Shown one piece after another: positions 34,746 to 43,952 of a stretch of DNA of 64,000 nucleotides. This DNA comes from Falsiroseomonas selenitidurans. GTDB taxonomy: Bacteria; Pseudomonadota; Alphaproteobacteria; Acetobacterales; Acetobacteraceae. The translations under genes were made by a program, and so were the position numbers. Where the stretch lies: assembly GCF_012103215.1 (NCBI RefSeq), contig NZ_JAAVNE010000003.1:1-64000 (forward strand), written 5' to 3'. The notes under the pieces were generated by a model that was given only the letters and a program-made list of their open reading frames with translations, was not told the origin of the DNA and ran no database searches. The first letter of the stretch is position 1; each line of letters starts with the position of its first letter.

Positions 34746-35533
34746 CCGACGCGGCGCTCGCCCAGGCCCTTTCCGGCAGCCGCGTGCTGCTGTGCTACGG
34801 GCTGCTGGGCGAGGTGATGGCGGGGCTGGCGCCGGTGGGGCTGGACTACATGGGCGGGCAGCTGGCCTGGCTGCGCGGCCTGGGCCTGGCGGTGCAGGTG
34901 GTGGACCTGCCGACGGCCGCCCCGGTCGGCGTCAATGCCGGGCGAATCGCCGCCGCCATCCTGGCCGATCCCTCGCCCTGCCTGCTGGTCGGCCATTCCA
35001 AGGGCGGGCTGGAGGCGCTTTCGGCCCTGCTACGGCCGGGCATGGCGGCGCGCTGCCGCGGCTTCATCGCCCTGCAGGCGCCCTTCCATGGCTCTCCGGT
35101 GGCGGACCTGATCCTGCGGCGGCGGCCGGTGCTGCTGGCGGTGCACCATGTGGCGCGGCTGTCCCGGCTGGGCACCGGGCGGGGCCTGCGGGACCTGACC
35201 TGCGCGGCGCGGCAGGGCTGGATGCGCGCCCATGGCCCCGCGGTGGCCGCCCTGGTGGCGACGATCCCCGTCGCCACCCTGGCCAGCGCCATCACCCATG
35301 GCCGCGACTGGCGGGAGGGGATGTACCGGCCGCTCGCCGCCTGGATGGCGAAGGAGGGGCATGGGCCGGGCGACGGGCTGGTGCCGGTCGCCTCCGCCCT
35401 GCTGCCCGGGGCCCGCCAGCTTGTGCTGGAAGGTGGCCACCGGGCGCTGGTCTCGGGCGGCCCGGGGCGCGACCCCGTGGGGGTGCTGCGCACCGAACTC
35501 GCCTGGCTGGCCGGGCTGGAGCCGCCCGGCTGA
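34742..35533 (+). CDS. alpha/beta hydrolase (lipase-like)
   Basis: A 263-residue serine hydrolase. The nucleophile is in GHSKGG, preceded by the strand LLVG; GDGLVPV and EGGHRALV carry the probable acid and histidine of the triad, resembling triacylglycerol lipase/PGAP1-like proteins. A proposed oxyanion region is YGLLGE. No signal peptide. Coupled to the MDR reductase gene (ATGA), and tail-to-tail with the RTX gene with only 2 nt between stops. Confidence 0.82.
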   Translation: MTDAALAQALSGSRVLLCYGLLGEVMAGLAPVGLDYMGGQLAWLRGLGLAVQVVDLPTAAPVGVNAGRIAAAILADPSPCLLVGHSKGGLEALSALLRPGMAARCRGFIALQAPFHGSPVADLILRRRPVLLAVHHVARLSRLGTGRGLRDLTCAARQGWMRAHGPAVAALVATIPVATLASAITHGRDWREGMYRPLAAWMAKEGHGPGDGLVPVASALLPGARQLVLEGGHRALVSGGPGRDPVGVLRTELAWLAGLEPPG

Positions 35534-35535
35534 GA

Positions 35536-36975
35536 TCAGCCGAAGAAGACGTTCCCCACGGCGCTTTCCAGCCCGATGATGCGGACGATCTGCACCGCCT
35601 CGAAATCGGTGCCGGTGCCGTCCAGGTCGTAGCTCAGCCAATCCGTGGCGGTGTCGAACAGCAGCGTGGCCTCCGCCGCCTGCGCCACCGCGCCATCGCC
35701 TTCCACCAGCGTGCCCGGCGTGCCCATGAACAGCCGCACCACATCCTCCCCGGCCACGAAGCCGCGGATCACGTCGCCGCCATCCTCCTCCGAGATGTAG
35801 ACGAACACGTCCTGGTCCCCGTCCGCCCCGGTCACGATCAGGTCGGCGCCACTGTTGCCGAAGATGGTGTCGGCCCCGGCGCCGCTGATGATGGTGTCAT
35901 CGCCCGCGCCACCGAACAGATTGTCGACGCCGGCATGGCCGTTCAGCAGGTCGTTGCCGTCAGCACCATAGAGCAGGTCGTTGCCCTCGCCGCCCAGGAG
36001 GCTGTCATGGTCGTCGCCGCCATCCAGCGTGTCGTTGCCCGCGCCGCCGTTCAGCAGGTCGTTGCCGGCCTCGCCCAGCACGGAGTCGTTGCCCGCATTG
36101 CCCTGGACGCGGTCGTCGCCGGCGCCGGCAAAGACGTCGTCATTGCCATCGTCGCCGCGGATGGTGTCGGCGCCCTCGGCGCCATAGAGGTTGTCGTCCC
36201 CGTCGCCGCCCACCAGGACGTCCTGGCCGTCGCCGCCATCCATGTCGTCATTGCCGTTGCCGCCGGACAGCTTGTCGTCGCCGAGACCGGCGAAGAGCCC
36301 GTCGCCACCGGCACCACCCACCAGGTTGTCGTTGCCTTCCGCGCCCTGCAGGTAGTCGTTGCCATCGCCGCCGGTCAGGATGTCGTTGCCGGCGCCGCCC
36401 TCCAGCGCATCATCGCCGAAGCCGCCGACCAGGCGGTCATCGCCCTCGCCGCCCTCCAGATTGTCGTTGCCGGCGCCGCCGATCAGCGTGTCGTTGCCGC
36501 CCTCGCCACGGATCAGATCCGCACCGGCCATGCCCAGCACGCGGTCGGCACCCTCGCCGGATTCGACCGTGTCGCGCTGCCCGCCGCCGATCAGCGTGTC
36601 GTTGCCGGCGCCGGTGACGACCAGGCTGCGGAAATCGTCGCGCTCGTCGCGGTCCTGCGGCGTGGCGATGTCCGGGCTCAGATGCACCGTGACCTGTTCC
36701 CGCTCCGTCGCGCCGGGCGGGTCGAGCAGGTTGGCGGTGAAGCTGGCGACGCCATCGACCAGCAGCGGCTGGCCGGGCTCCGGCGCATAGGAATGGGTCG
36801 CGGTGAAGGCGAAGCTCGGAAAGGCCGGCGTGAGCGTCTCCGACACGCCATCGCCCCAATCCTCGACCTGGACCGAAACAGCCTGCAGCGGCCCGGTGGT
36901 GAACAGCCAGACCGGGAGGATGACCGTGAAGCCATCTGGTTGGAACCGGCTGATATTAACAACATCGACAAGCAT
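35536..36975 (-). CDS. RTX-type calcium-binding protein
   Basis: A 479-residue, very acidic protein, probably secreted by a type I system. After an N-terminal domain of about 120 residues, roughly 27 nonapeptide repeats of the form L-x-G-G-x-G-N-D form calcium-binding beta rolls, ending in a 90-residue C-terminal region (ISEEDGGDVIRGF to NVFFG) likely to hold the secretion signal. No N-terminal signal. No HlyB/HlyD/TolC genes are nearby. The ATG at 36975 is preferred (AGGAG 9 nt upstream); a TTG at 37059 is possible. No enzymatic domain seen; an adhesin or surface-layer-like role is only a guess. Confidence 0.83.
   Translation of the reverse strand: MLVDVVNISRFQPDGFTVILPVWLFTTGPLQAVSVQVEDWGDGVSETLTPAFPSFAFTATHSYAPEPGQPLLVDGVASFTANLLDPPGATEREQVTVHLSPDIATPQDRDERDDFRSLVVTGAGNDTLIGGGQRDTVESGEGADRVLGMAGADLIRGEGGNDTLIGGAGNDNLEGGEGDDRLVGGFGDDALEGGAGNDILTGGDGNDYLQGAEGNDNLVGGAGGDGLFAGLGDDKLSGGNGNDDMDGGDGQDVLVGGDGDDNLYGAEGADTIRGDDGNDDVFAGAGDDRVQGNAGNDSVLGEAGNDLLNGGAGNDTLDGGDDHDSLLGGEGNDLLYGADGNDLLNGHAGVDNLFGGAGDDTIISGAGADTIFGNSGADLIVTGADGDQDVFVYISEEDGGDVIRGFVAGEDVVRLFMGTPGTLVEGDGAVAQAAEATLLFDTATDWLSYDLDGTGTDFEAVQIVRIIGLESAVGNVFFG
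35800..36606 (-). repeat. 27-bp periodic RTX repeat array
   Basis: About 27 degenerate 27-bp units inside the RTX gene, each encoding a G-G-x-G-(N/D)-D nonapeptide. Both the protein and DNA periodicity are obvious. Useful as a place where copy number may vary. Confidence 0.8.
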
Positions 36976-37096
36976 GCAGACGCTCTCCTGGGACACCGCG
37001 ACCGTCTGGTCGCGGCCTGCCGGATAAGTGCGCGCAACGAATGATAAATCAATGCCCAAAATCTAGCCGTATGAGACAAGCGGCGCCGTGGCATCG

Positions 37097-37125
37097 GCCC
37101 CGGGGCGGATCCACCGCCCCGGGGC
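37097..37125 (-). terminator. terminator-like hairpin after pirin gene
   Basis: A 12-bp perfect stem (GCCCCGGGGCGG / CCGCCCCGGGGC) with a 5-nt loop, starting 10 nt past the pirin stop and lying before the RTX promoter region. No good T-tract follows on the minus strand, so termination may be factor-assisted. Confidence 0.5.
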
Positions 37126-37135
37126 GCTAGCCAGG

Positions 37136-37846
37136 TTATTCCTTCGCCACCTCGACCAGCACCAGTTCCGCATCTTCCTCCGCCGTGATGCGGATGGCGT
37201 CCTCATCCACGATGCCGGCGCCATCGCGGGTGCCCAGCGCCGCGCCGTTCACCGTGGCCGCGCCCTTGGCGACCACCAGATAGGCGGCGCGGCCCGGCGC
37301 CAGCGCCTGTTCCAGCGTCTGCCCCTTGGCCAGGGTCGCGGCCATCACCGCGCCGTTGACGTTCAGCGACAGGGCACCCTGGCCGGCATCCGCCGGGCGG
37401 CCGGAGGCCAGGACCTCGAAGGCCGCGTCGCGCGCAGCCTTGGGGAAGGTCTTGGCGCCCCAGTTCGGCTTGGCGCCGCGCTTGTCCGGCATGATCCAGA
37501 TCTGGAAGATCTTCGTCGTCTCCGGCTCCAGGTTGTATTCGGCGTGCACCACGCCGGTGCCGGCGGACATGATCTGCACGTCGCCCGCGCCGGTGCGGCC
37601 CTCATTGCCCAGATTGTCGCGATGCGTGATGGCGCCTTCCCGGACATAGGTGATGATTTCCATGTCGCGGTGCGGATGCGCATCGAAGCCGGTGCCGGGG
37701 GCGATCTCGTCATCGTTCCAGACGCGCAGGCGGCCCCAGTTCATGCGCCCCGCATCGTGGTAGTTGGCGAAGGAGAAATGATGCTTCGCCTTGAGCCAGC
37801 CATGGTCAGCGCCGCCGAGGCTGGCGAAGGGTCGGACGTCGATCAT
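37136..37846 (-). CDS. pirin family protein (quercetin 2,3-dioxygenase-like)
   Basis: A 236-residue bicupin. The metal ligands H57, H59, H101 and E103 (DAHPHRD and VVHAE) fall at the same residue numbers as in E. coli YhhW, which has quercetinase activity in vitro. The C-terminal cupin lacks ligands, as usual. Cytoplasmic; real substrate unknown, oxidative-stress links are often proposed. Divergent from the DUF1203 gene across 203 bp that contain a CATTCA-N5-TGAATG palindrome. Confidence 0.92.
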   Translation of the reverse strand: MIDVRPFASLGGADHGWLKAKHHFSFANYHDAGRMNWGRLRVWNDDEIAPGTGFDAHPHRDMEIITYVREGAITHRDNLGNEGRTGAGDVQIMSAGTGVVHAEYNLEPETTKIFQIWIMPDKRGAKPNWGAKTFPKAARDAAFEVLASGRPADAGQGALSLNVNGAVMAATLAKGQTLEQALAPGRAAYLVVAKGAATVNGAALGTRDGAGIVDEDAIRITAEEDAELVLVEVAKE

Positions 37847-37952
37847 CGTTCTGTCTCCCGCTGTGCCGGGCCAGGGGGCCCCGCAACCGTTTGTCGAGGG
37901 CGCAGATAGGGTGTTGCCGGCCCGGGCGCAGCGGGGGCGCGCGGATCGGCCT

Positions 37953-37969
37953 CATTCAGCCGGTGAATG
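37953..37969. promoter_or_regulatory. palindrome between pirin and DUF1203 genes
   Basis: CATTCA (37953-37958), GCCGG, TGAATG (37964-37969): a perfect 6+5+6 dyad about 107 nt upstream of pirin and 81 nt upstream of DUF1203, well placed for a shared regulator. Confidence 0.35.
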
Positions 37970-38049
37970 GCACGGCATTGCGGCGCAACCGTCGGATGGC
38001 GGGCGCCGGGCCATGGCGCCCAGCATGGTCCCATCGAAGGAGACCGCAC

Positions 38050-38538
38050 ATGACCCGATTCCGCTGCACCCCGATCCCCGAGGCCACCGCCACGCGCTGG
38101 CGGCAGACTGGCCAGGACGATCGCGGCAACGCGCTGATCCGCCGGCTTGTCGACGGCCCGGGCTTCCCCTGCCGGCACTGCCTGCGGCTGGGCCAGGTGG
38201 GCGAGGCGATGCTGCTGGGCAGCTACGACCTGCCCTTCCCGCTCGGCGTCTACTGGACGCCGAGCCCGATCTTCCTGCACGCCGAGGCCGCCGACTGCCC
38301 CCGCTTCGAGGCGGCGGACGCCATCGCCCCGACCGTGCTGGCCAACGGCCTGGTCTCGGTCCGCGCCTATGACGCCGACGGGCTGTGCCTGTACGACCTC
38401 GGCCAGGTGACGGAGGGCGCGGACGTGGCCGCCCCCCTGGCCCGCGCGCTGGACGACCCGCGCACCCACCGGGTCAACATCCACACCGCCCGGCCCGGCT
38501 GCCTGCTGACGGCGGTGGAGCGTCTGCCCGCGGCCTGA
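38050..38538 (+). CDS. DUF1203 protein
   Basis: A 162-residue protein matching the DUF1203 family: N-terminal RNALIRRLVD-like stretch with CRHCLRLGQVGE, LLGSYDLPF, SPIFLHAEAADCPR and VRAYDADGLCLYD. AAGGAG lies 7 nt before the ATG. Function unknown; cysteine pair C-R-H-C and several histidines could bind metal. Divergent from pirin and tail-to-tail with the universal stress protein gene. Confidence 0.85.
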   Translation: MTRFRCTPIPEATATRWRQTGQDDRGNALIRRLVDGPGFPCRHCLRLGQVGEAMLLGSYDLPFPLGVYWTPSPIFLHAEAADCPRFEAADAIAPTVLANGLVSVRAYDADGLCLYDLGQVTEGADVAAPLARALDDPRTHRVNIHTARPGCLLTAVERLPAA

Positions 38539-38544
38539 ACTGCC

Positions 38545-39423
38545 TCAGCGGCACATCAGGATCGGGATCTCGGCATTCTCCAGCACATGCCGGGTGACGC
38601 CGCCGAGGATGAGCTGGCGCAGCCGGGAATGGCTGTAGGCGCCCTGGCACATCAGGTCGGCGCCGAAGTCGCGCGCCGCGCCCAGCAGCCCGGCGCCGAC
38701 CTCCCGCGTCTGCGACTTGAAGGGGAACAGTTCCGCATCGATCTCGTGCCAGCGCAGATAGGCCTGGATGCCCTCCGCGGCGGGGCCGCGGCGCTGGTAG
38801 TCGTCGGAATGCAGGATGCGCACGGCCTGGGCGCGGTGCAGCCAGGGCAGCGCCGCGGCCACCGCCGCCGCGCTTTCGGCGCTGCCGTTCCAGGCGATGC
38901 AGACGCGCGAGCCGATGACGGCCGGCGCCGTGCGCGGCGCGATCAGCACCGGCCGGCCGGAATCGAACAGCACCGCATGCAGCGCGTCGGAGGAGGAGAC
39001 ATCCTCATCCGCCTCCGGATGCGGCACCACCGCCATGTCGTACAGCCGCGACTGCTGGGCGACGATGTCCTCCTCCCGCCCCGCAATGGCTTCGAAGGAC
39101 AGGGTGACGCCCGGCACCTTCAGCGCCGTGTCCGGGTTCGCGGCCATGGTCAGGTCGCCATGGGTGGCGGTGAAGCGTTCGAACAGGGCGCGCACGCGGC
39201 CGGCACGCTCCCCGCTCTCGCGTTCCGTGGCCGCCATCATCTCCTCGATCATGGCGCCGGACAGGCCCTCCCCGGCCAGCGGCGCAACGTCGCGCGCATC
39301 GACCCGCACATGCAGGCAATGCAGATGCGCGCTCCAGATCCGGGCGACCATCAGGCCGGTGGCCAAGGCGGCCTCCCCGGCAGCGGTCCCGGTCAACGGC
39401 AGCAACAGGCGGCGATAGGCCAT
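38545..39423 (-). CDS. tandem universal stress protein
   Basis: A 292-residue protein with two Usp folds. The C-terminal unit keeps the ATP-binding pattern G-x2-x-G-x9-G (CQGAYSHSRLRQLILGGVTRHVL); the N-terminal unit is degenerate. Such double UspA proteins respond to stress or starvation and sit in the cytoplasm. It ends with the normal NAEIPILMCR. It lies 44 nt downstream of the kinase/ATPase fusion gene on the same strand. Confidence 0.88.
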   Translation of the reverse strand: MAYRRLLLPLTGTAAGEAALATGLMVARIWSAHLHCLHVRVDARDVAPLAGEGLSGAMIEEMMAATERESGERAGRVRALFERFTATHGDLTMAANPDTALKVPGVTLSFEAIAGREEDIVAQQSRLYDMAVVPHPEADEDVSSSDALHAVLFDSGRPVLIAPRTAPAVIGSRVCIAWNGSAESAAAVAAALPWLHRAQAVRILHSDDYQRRGPAAEGIQAYLRWHEIDAELFPFKSQTREVGAGLLGAARDFGADLMCQGAYSHSRLRQLILGGVTRHVLENAEIPILMCR

Positions 39424-39467
39424 CGCGCCTCTCCTTCATCCAGGGTTTTGAAGCCTTCCCGGCAACT

Positions 39468-40952
39468 TTATGCCCCAGTTCCGGGGTGTAAGGCCAGCGT
39501 GGCCCTTGCGGGTGTCAACGGCGCGGTCGCGTCCAGCACCTGCCAGCCGATCGCACCCGGGTCGGCCCGCGCCGCCTGCTCCAGCACCGCCACCGTGGCA
39601 TCCGATGCATCGGTGCCCTCGGCACTGCGCCGCGCCACCCGCTCCCGCAGCAGGTCGAGCGGCGCGGCCAGCCAGAAGCCGGTGAAGGGATGCGGCGCCG
39701 CCGCCGATTCCGCCGCCGCGCGCAGCGTGGGGTCGAGGAAGACGGCATCCAGCACGACGCTGTGCCCGGCGGCCAGCGCCTGGCGCGCGGCGGCGAAGAT
39801 CTCGGCATGCACGGCGCGGCTTTCGGCCTCGGCATAGGCTTCCGCCGGCAGCCGCGCCTCCGGCGGCAGGCCGGCGCGGCGCTTGCGCGTCTCATCCGTG
39901 CGCAGGTGCAACGCGCCGGGGGCGGCGCCGAGGTCGGGGGCCAGGGCCCGCGCCAGCCAGGTCTTGCCGGTGCCCTGCAGCCCGCCGATGGCCACCAGCC
40001 GCGGCGGGGACGGGGCCAGGAAGCCCTCCGCCGCCGCCAGATAGGCCATGCCGTCATCGCCGCGGCGTGCCGCGACATGCGCCCGCACCATGGCGCGCAG
40101 GGCCATCCAGAAGCCGAGCGGCGCCAGCAGGCCGACATCGCCACTTCGCCCCAGGTAGCGGTTCATCACCCGGTTCGCCGCCGCACGCTGGCCGAACTGG
40201 CAAAGGTCCATCAGCAGGAAGGCGAGGTCGTAGCCGGTATCCGTGGTGGCCAGCGCCTCGTCGAATTCCAGCGCGTCGAAGGGGGTGGGGCGGCCCTGCC
40301 AGAGGCAGAGATTGCCCAGATGCAGATCGCCATGGCAGCGCCGCACCCGCCCCGCCGTGGCGCGGGCTGCCAGAAGCGGGGCCAGCGCGTCCAGCCGCGC
40401 CCGCATCGCGCCGCCCAGCGCCCGGACACGCGCCTCCGCCAGGCCATTGGCCAGGCAATCGCGGATATTGCCGTCCAGCACGCGGCCGGCGGCGCCGGGC
40501 GCGTCGAAGCCGGGCGGGGCGGGCGGCGCCGCCTGGTGCAGCGCCGCCACGGCATCCGCCATGCCGTCCAGCAGCGCCGGCGCCAGCGCGCCGCGGCGGG
40601 CGATCGCGTCCAGGAAATCCCCGGGCGGGACGGGCGCCATGCGCAGCACCCATTCCACCGGCGGACCCTCGCCATTCAACGCCAGCCCGGCCGGCCCGCG
40701 GGTGATCGGCACCACGTCCCGGTACAGCCCCGGCGCATGCGGCTGGTTCAGCGCCAATTCCCGCCGGGCGAAATGTGCCCGCGCGGCGAGATCCGAAAAA
40801 TCCAGGAAGCCGAGCCGCACCGCCTTCTTCAGCTTCCACACCGTGTCGGCGCCGATGAAGATGGCGGAGATATGCGTCTCGATCGGGTCGCCACCGCCGG
40901 CCAGGCGGCGCAACAGGGCAGCGGCCTCCGCCTGGCTGTCGGGGATGGCCAT
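39468..40952 (-). CDS. bifunctional aminoglycoside-phosphotransferase-like / ATP-binding protein
   Basis: A 494-residue fusion. Residues 1-310 form an APH-like kinase fold with HGDLHLGN as catalytic loop and FDALEFD as the metal motif. Residues 315-494 form a P-loop kinase with Walker A GLQGTGKTWLA, resembling zeta-toxin or chloramphenicol-phosphotransferase-like ATPases. The pairing is a known fused hypothetical in proteobacteria and substrates are unknown; there is no reason to call it a resistance gene. GGAGG lies 7 nt before the ATG; pdxH ends 14 nt upstream. Confidence 0.85.
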   Translation of the reverse strand: MAIPDSQAEAAALLRRLAGGGDPIETHISAIFIGADTVWKLKKAVRLGFLDFSDLAARAHFARRELALNQPHAPGLYRDVVPITRGPAGLALNGEGPPVEWVLRMAPVPPGDFLDAIARRGALAPALLDGMADAVAALHQAAPPAPPGFDAPGAAGRVLDGNIRDCLANGLAEARVRALGGAMRARLDALAPLLAARATAGRVRRCHGDLHLGNLCLWQGRPTPFDALEFDEALATTDTGYDLAFLLMDLCQFGQRAAANRVMNRYLGRSGDVGLLAPLGFWMALRAMVRAHVAARRGDDGMAYLAAAEGFLAPSPPRLVAIGGLQGTGKTWLARALAPDLGAAPGALHLRTDETRKRRAGLPPEARLPAEAYAEAESRAVHAEIFAAARQALAAGHSVVLDAVFLDPTLRAAAESAAAPHPFTGFWLAAPLDLLRERVARRSAEGTDASDATVAVLEQAARADPGAIGWQVLDATAPLTPARATLALHPGTGA

Positions 40953-40966
40953 TGCTGGGCCTCCGG

Positions 40967-41548
40967 TCAGGGGTACAGCATCTCGATCCGCCAGCCGGCG
41001 CCGTCGCGGTGGAAAACCCGGCGTTCGTGCAGGCGGAAGGGCATGTCGCGCCACAATTCCATGCGGTCCGGCAGCAGCCGGAAGCCGGACCAGTGCGGCG
41101 GTCGGGGGATCTCCCCCAGGCCGAAGCGCAGCGTCTGCTCCGCCACCGCCTTTTCCAGCGCGAAGCGGGATTCCAGCGGGCGCGATTGCCGGCTGGCCCA
41201 GGCGCCGATGCGCGAGCCGCGGGCGCGGGAGGCGTAGTAGGCATCGGCCTCCGCCGCGCTCACCGCCTCCACCCGCCCTTCCACCCGCACGGACCGCGCC
41301 AGGGTCTTCCAGTGGAAGCACAGCGCGGCGAAGGGGTTGCCCGCCAGTTCCTGGCCCTTCCGGCTTTCCAGGTTGGTGTAGAAGACGAAGCCTCGCGGAT
41401 CGACGTCCTTCAGCAGCACCATGCGCGCGGATGGCCGGCCTTCCGGCGTGGCGGTGGCCAGGCAGACGGCGTTCGGGTCATTGGGTTCGCTCTGCGCCGC
41501 CTCGGCCATCCAGGCCTCGAACTCGGCGATCGGGTCGTGGGCGTCCAA
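40967..41548 (-). CDS. pdxH: pyridoxamine 5'-phosphate oxidase (TTG start)
   Basis: A 193-residue FMN enzyme making pyridoxal 5'-phosphate from PNP or PMP. FMN-binding RMVLLKDVD and SRKGQEL, plus the C-terminal [21 protein letters not shown] and HERRVF motifs are complete. A TTG at 41548 is chosen because AGGAG is 8 nt upstream and the product then begins [10 protein letters not shown]; the longer frame upstream is non-coding. It supplies cofactor for the PLP enzymes in this window. Divergent from fabI. Confidence 0.93.
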   Translation of the reverse strand: MDAHDPIAEFEAWMAEAAQSEPNDPNAVCLATATPEGRPSARMVLLKDVDPRGFVFYTNLESRKGQELAGNPFAALCFHWKTLARSVRVEGRVEAVSAAEADAYYASRARGSRIGAWASRQSRPLESRFALEKAVAEQTLRFGLGEIPRPPHWSGFRLLPDRMELWRDMPFRLHERRVFHRDGAGWRIEMLYP

Positions 41549-41661
41549 CTGGGCTACTCCTGTCCGCGGGCCGCCCGACAGGTGTGAGGCCCCTTGCCCG
41601 TGGCAAGGGCATGTGCCATCCCGCTCAGGCCTCCGCAACCAGCCTCCGGTGCCCCCCATCC

Positions 41662-42510
41662 ATGCCAGACGACGTTCCGTCCGAAGCCGCCAGCACGGGT
41701 GTGCCCACGGGTACGCTGATGGCGGGCAAGCGCGGCGTGATCATGGGCGTGGCGAATGACCGCTCCATCGCCTGGGGCGTGGCGCAGTCGCTTGCCGCCC
41801 AGGGCGCCGAGATCGCCTTCACCTACCAGGGGGAGGCGCTGGAGCGCCGGGTGCGGCCGCTGGCCGAGAGCATCGGCAGCAGCCTGGTGCTGCCCTGCGA
41901 CGTGACGGACGATGCCAGCGTAGATGCGGTGTTCAGCCGGCTGGGCGCCGAATGGGGCGGCATCGACTTCCTGGTGCACGCCATCGGCTTCGCCGACAAG
42001 CAGTTCCTGCGCGGCCGCTACATGGACACGCCGCGCGGCGCCTTCCTGCAGGCGATGGACATTTCGGTCTATTCCTTCGTCAGCGTGGCGCAGCGCGCCG
42101 TGCCGCTGATGAAGCCGGGCGGGTCCCTGCTCACCATGTCCTATCTGGGCGCGGAGCGCGTGACGCCGCACTACAACGTCATGGGCGTGGCCAAGGCGGC
42201 GCTGGAGGCCAGCGTGCGCTACATGGCGGCCGACCTCGGCCGCTCCGGCATCCGGGTGAACGCGATCTCGGCCGGGCCGATCAAGACGCTGGCCGCCAGC
42301 GGCATCGGCGATTTCCGCTACATCCTGAAGTGGAACCAGTACAACGCGCCGCTGGAGCGGAACGTGACGATCGAGGATGTGGGCGGGGCGGGGCTGTACC
42401 TGCTGTCCAACCTGTCCTCCGGCGTGACGGGCGAGGTGCACCATGTGGATTGCGGCTACCACATCGTCGGCATGAAGAACCCGGACGCGCCGGATATCGC
42501 GACGGTCTGA
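41662..42510 (+). CDS. fabI: enoyl-[acyl-carrier-protein] reductase (NADH)
   Basis: A 282-residue FabI, the last reductive step of each fatty-acid elongation cycle and the triclosan target. Cofactor motif [13 protein letters not shown]; catalytic Y161 (SYLGAERV), Y171 and K178 in the Y-x6-K arrangement; SAGPIKTLA at the substrate loop. About 15 extra N-terminal residues precede the usual start (an internal ATG at residue 20 is possible). Followed by a small secreted protein (16 nt) and aroC (7 nt later) in the same direction. Confidence 0.95.
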   Translation: MPDDVPSEAASTGVPTGTLMAGKRGVIMGVANDRSIAWGVAQSLAAQGAEIAFTYQGEALERRVRPLAESIGSSLVLPCDVTDDASVDAVFSRLGAEWGGIDFLVHAIGFADKQFLRGRYMDTPRGAFLQAMDISVYSFVSVAQRAVPLMKPGGSLLTMSYLGAERVTPHYNVMGVAKAALEASVRYMAADLGRSGIRVNAISAGPIKTLAASGIGDFRYILKWNQYNAPLERNVTIEDVGGAGLYLLSNLSSGVTGEVHHVDCGYHIVGMKNPDAPDIATV

Positions 42511-42526
42511 GCCGGAGGCCGACAGG

Positions 42527-42832
42527 ATGCGACACCGCCTTGCCGCCATGCTGCTGGGCCTGCTGCCGGGGCTGGCCATGGCGCAGCAGCCGCCATCCTG
42601 CGCCGCCTCCGGCTACACGCCGCTGCGCAGCGCGGCGGAGGTGACCGCCGATGTGGCGCGGCACCGATGCCCACCGGGCAGCCGGCTTGATGTGGCGATG
42701 ACCACGGCTGGCCAGGCGCTCGTGCTGCAAAGGGACGGCCTCTGCCAACCGGACTCGGTGCGCACGCGCACCGTGCGCCCCACCCCGGAGACCCGCGCGC
42801 TGGGGCTCCGTTGCGACCTGGCGGCGCGCTGA
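42527..42832 (+). CDS. small secreted protein, unknown
   Basis: A 101-residue protein with a signal peptide ([20 protein letters not shown]) and a mature part of about 80 residues containing four cysteines (C25, C48, C73, C96 approximately), which could form two disulfides in the periplasm. No family recognised. It is tightly placed between fabI and aroC, so it is likely translated from their transcript. Confidence 0.6.
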   Translation: MRHRLAAMLLGLLPGLAMAQQPPSCAASGYTPLRSAAEVTADVARHRCPPGSRLDVAMTTAGQALVLQRDGLCQPDSVRTRTVRPTPETRALGLRCDLAAR

Positions 42833-42839
42833 GACCCGC

Positions 42840-43943
42840 ATGAGCCACAACACCTTCGGCCACCTGTTCCGCGTCACCACCTGGGGCGAATCCCACGGCC
42901 CGGCCATCGGCTGCGTGGTGGATGGCTGCCCGCCGCGGCTGGCGCTGACGGAAGCGGATATCCAGCCCTTCCTGGACCGCCGCCGCCCCGGCCAGTCCAA
43001 ATTCGTGACCCAGCGCCAGGAAGCCGATGCCGTCCGCATCCTCTCCGGCACCTTCGAAGGCGTGACCACCGGCACCCCCATCGCGCTGCACATCGAGAAC
43101 ACGGACCAGCGCAGCAAGGATTACGGGGAGATCAAGGACCGGTTCCGTCCCGGCCATGCGGACCTGACCTATGAGCTGAAATACGGCGTGCGCGACTATC
43201 GCGGCGGCGGCCGGTCCTCGGCGCGGGAGACGGCCATGCGGGTCGCTGCCGGCGCCGTCGCGCGCAAGGTGCTGGAGGGCGTGACCATCCGCGGCGCCCT
43301 GGTGAACATGGGTGGCGACGACGTTGACCGCGGTCGCTTCGACTGGGCGCAGGTGGACCAGAACCCCTTCTTCTGCCCGGACCCCGAGGCTGCTGCCCGC
43401 TGGGAAACCCGGCTGACCGCCGCCCGCAAATCCGGCTCCTCGCTCGGCGCGGTGGTGGAGGTTGTGGCGGAGGGCGTGCCCCCCGGCCTCGGCGCGCCGA
43501 TCTATGGCAAGCTGGATGCGGACCTCGCCGCCGCGCTGATGAGCATCAACGCGGTCAAGGGCGTGGAGATCGGCGACGGCTTCGCCGCGGCGGCGCTGTC
43601 CGGCGAGGGCAATGCGGATGAGATGCGGATGGGCCCGGATGGCCAGGTGCTGTTCGGCTCCAACCATGCCGGCGGCATCCTGGGCGGAATCTCCACCGGC
43701 CAGCCCATCGTCGCCCGCTTCGCGGTGAAGCCGACCAGTTCCATCCTGACCCCGCGGCAATCCGTGGATCGCTTCGGCCAGGATGCCGAGGTGCTGACCA
43801 AGGGCCGCCACGACCCCTGCGTCGGCATCCGCGCCGTGCCGGTGGGGGAGGCGATGCTGGCCCTGGTGCTGGCCGACCACCTGCTGCGCCACCGCGCCCA
43901 GAACCCGGACGCGCCGGGGCAGGCACGGCTGCCGCGGAACTGA
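42840..43943 (+). CDS. aroC: chorismate synthase
   Basis: A 367-residue enzyme that converts EPSP to chorismate with reduced FMN, the last shikimate step. All signature regions are present: [52 protein letters not shown] and PTSSIL. Full length. It ends 9 nt from the convergent PIN-toxin gene. Confidence 0.97.
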   Translation: MSHNTFGHLFRVTTWGESHGPAIGCVVDGCPPRLALTEADIQPFLDRRRPGQSKFVTQRQEADAVRILSGTFEGVTTGTPIALHIENTDQRSKDYGEIKDRFRPGHADLTYELKYGVRDYRGGGRSSARETAMRVAAGAVARKVLEGVTIRGALVNMGGDDVDRGRFDWAQVDQNPFFCPDPEAAARWETRLTAARKSGSSLGAVVEVVAEGVPPGLGAPIYGKLDADLAAALMSINAVKGVEIGDGFAAAALSGEGNADEMRMGPDGQVLFGSNHAGGILGGISTGQPIVARFAVKPTSSILTPRQSVDRFGQDAEVLTKGRHDPCVGIRAVPVGEAMLALVLADHLLRHRAQNPDAPGQARLPRN

Positions 43944-43952
43944 GGCGGCGCC

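Noticed and set aside
36051..36365. Repeat array that could be mistaken for CRISPR
   Set aside because: The 27-bp periodicity is in-frame coding for RTX nonapeptides, with no constant repeat or unique spacers.
39468..40952. Antibiotic resistance by aminoglycoside phosphotransferase
   Set aside because: Only the kinase fold is shared; it is fused to a P-loop domain and belongs to a chromosomal hypothetical family, so a resistance label is not supported.
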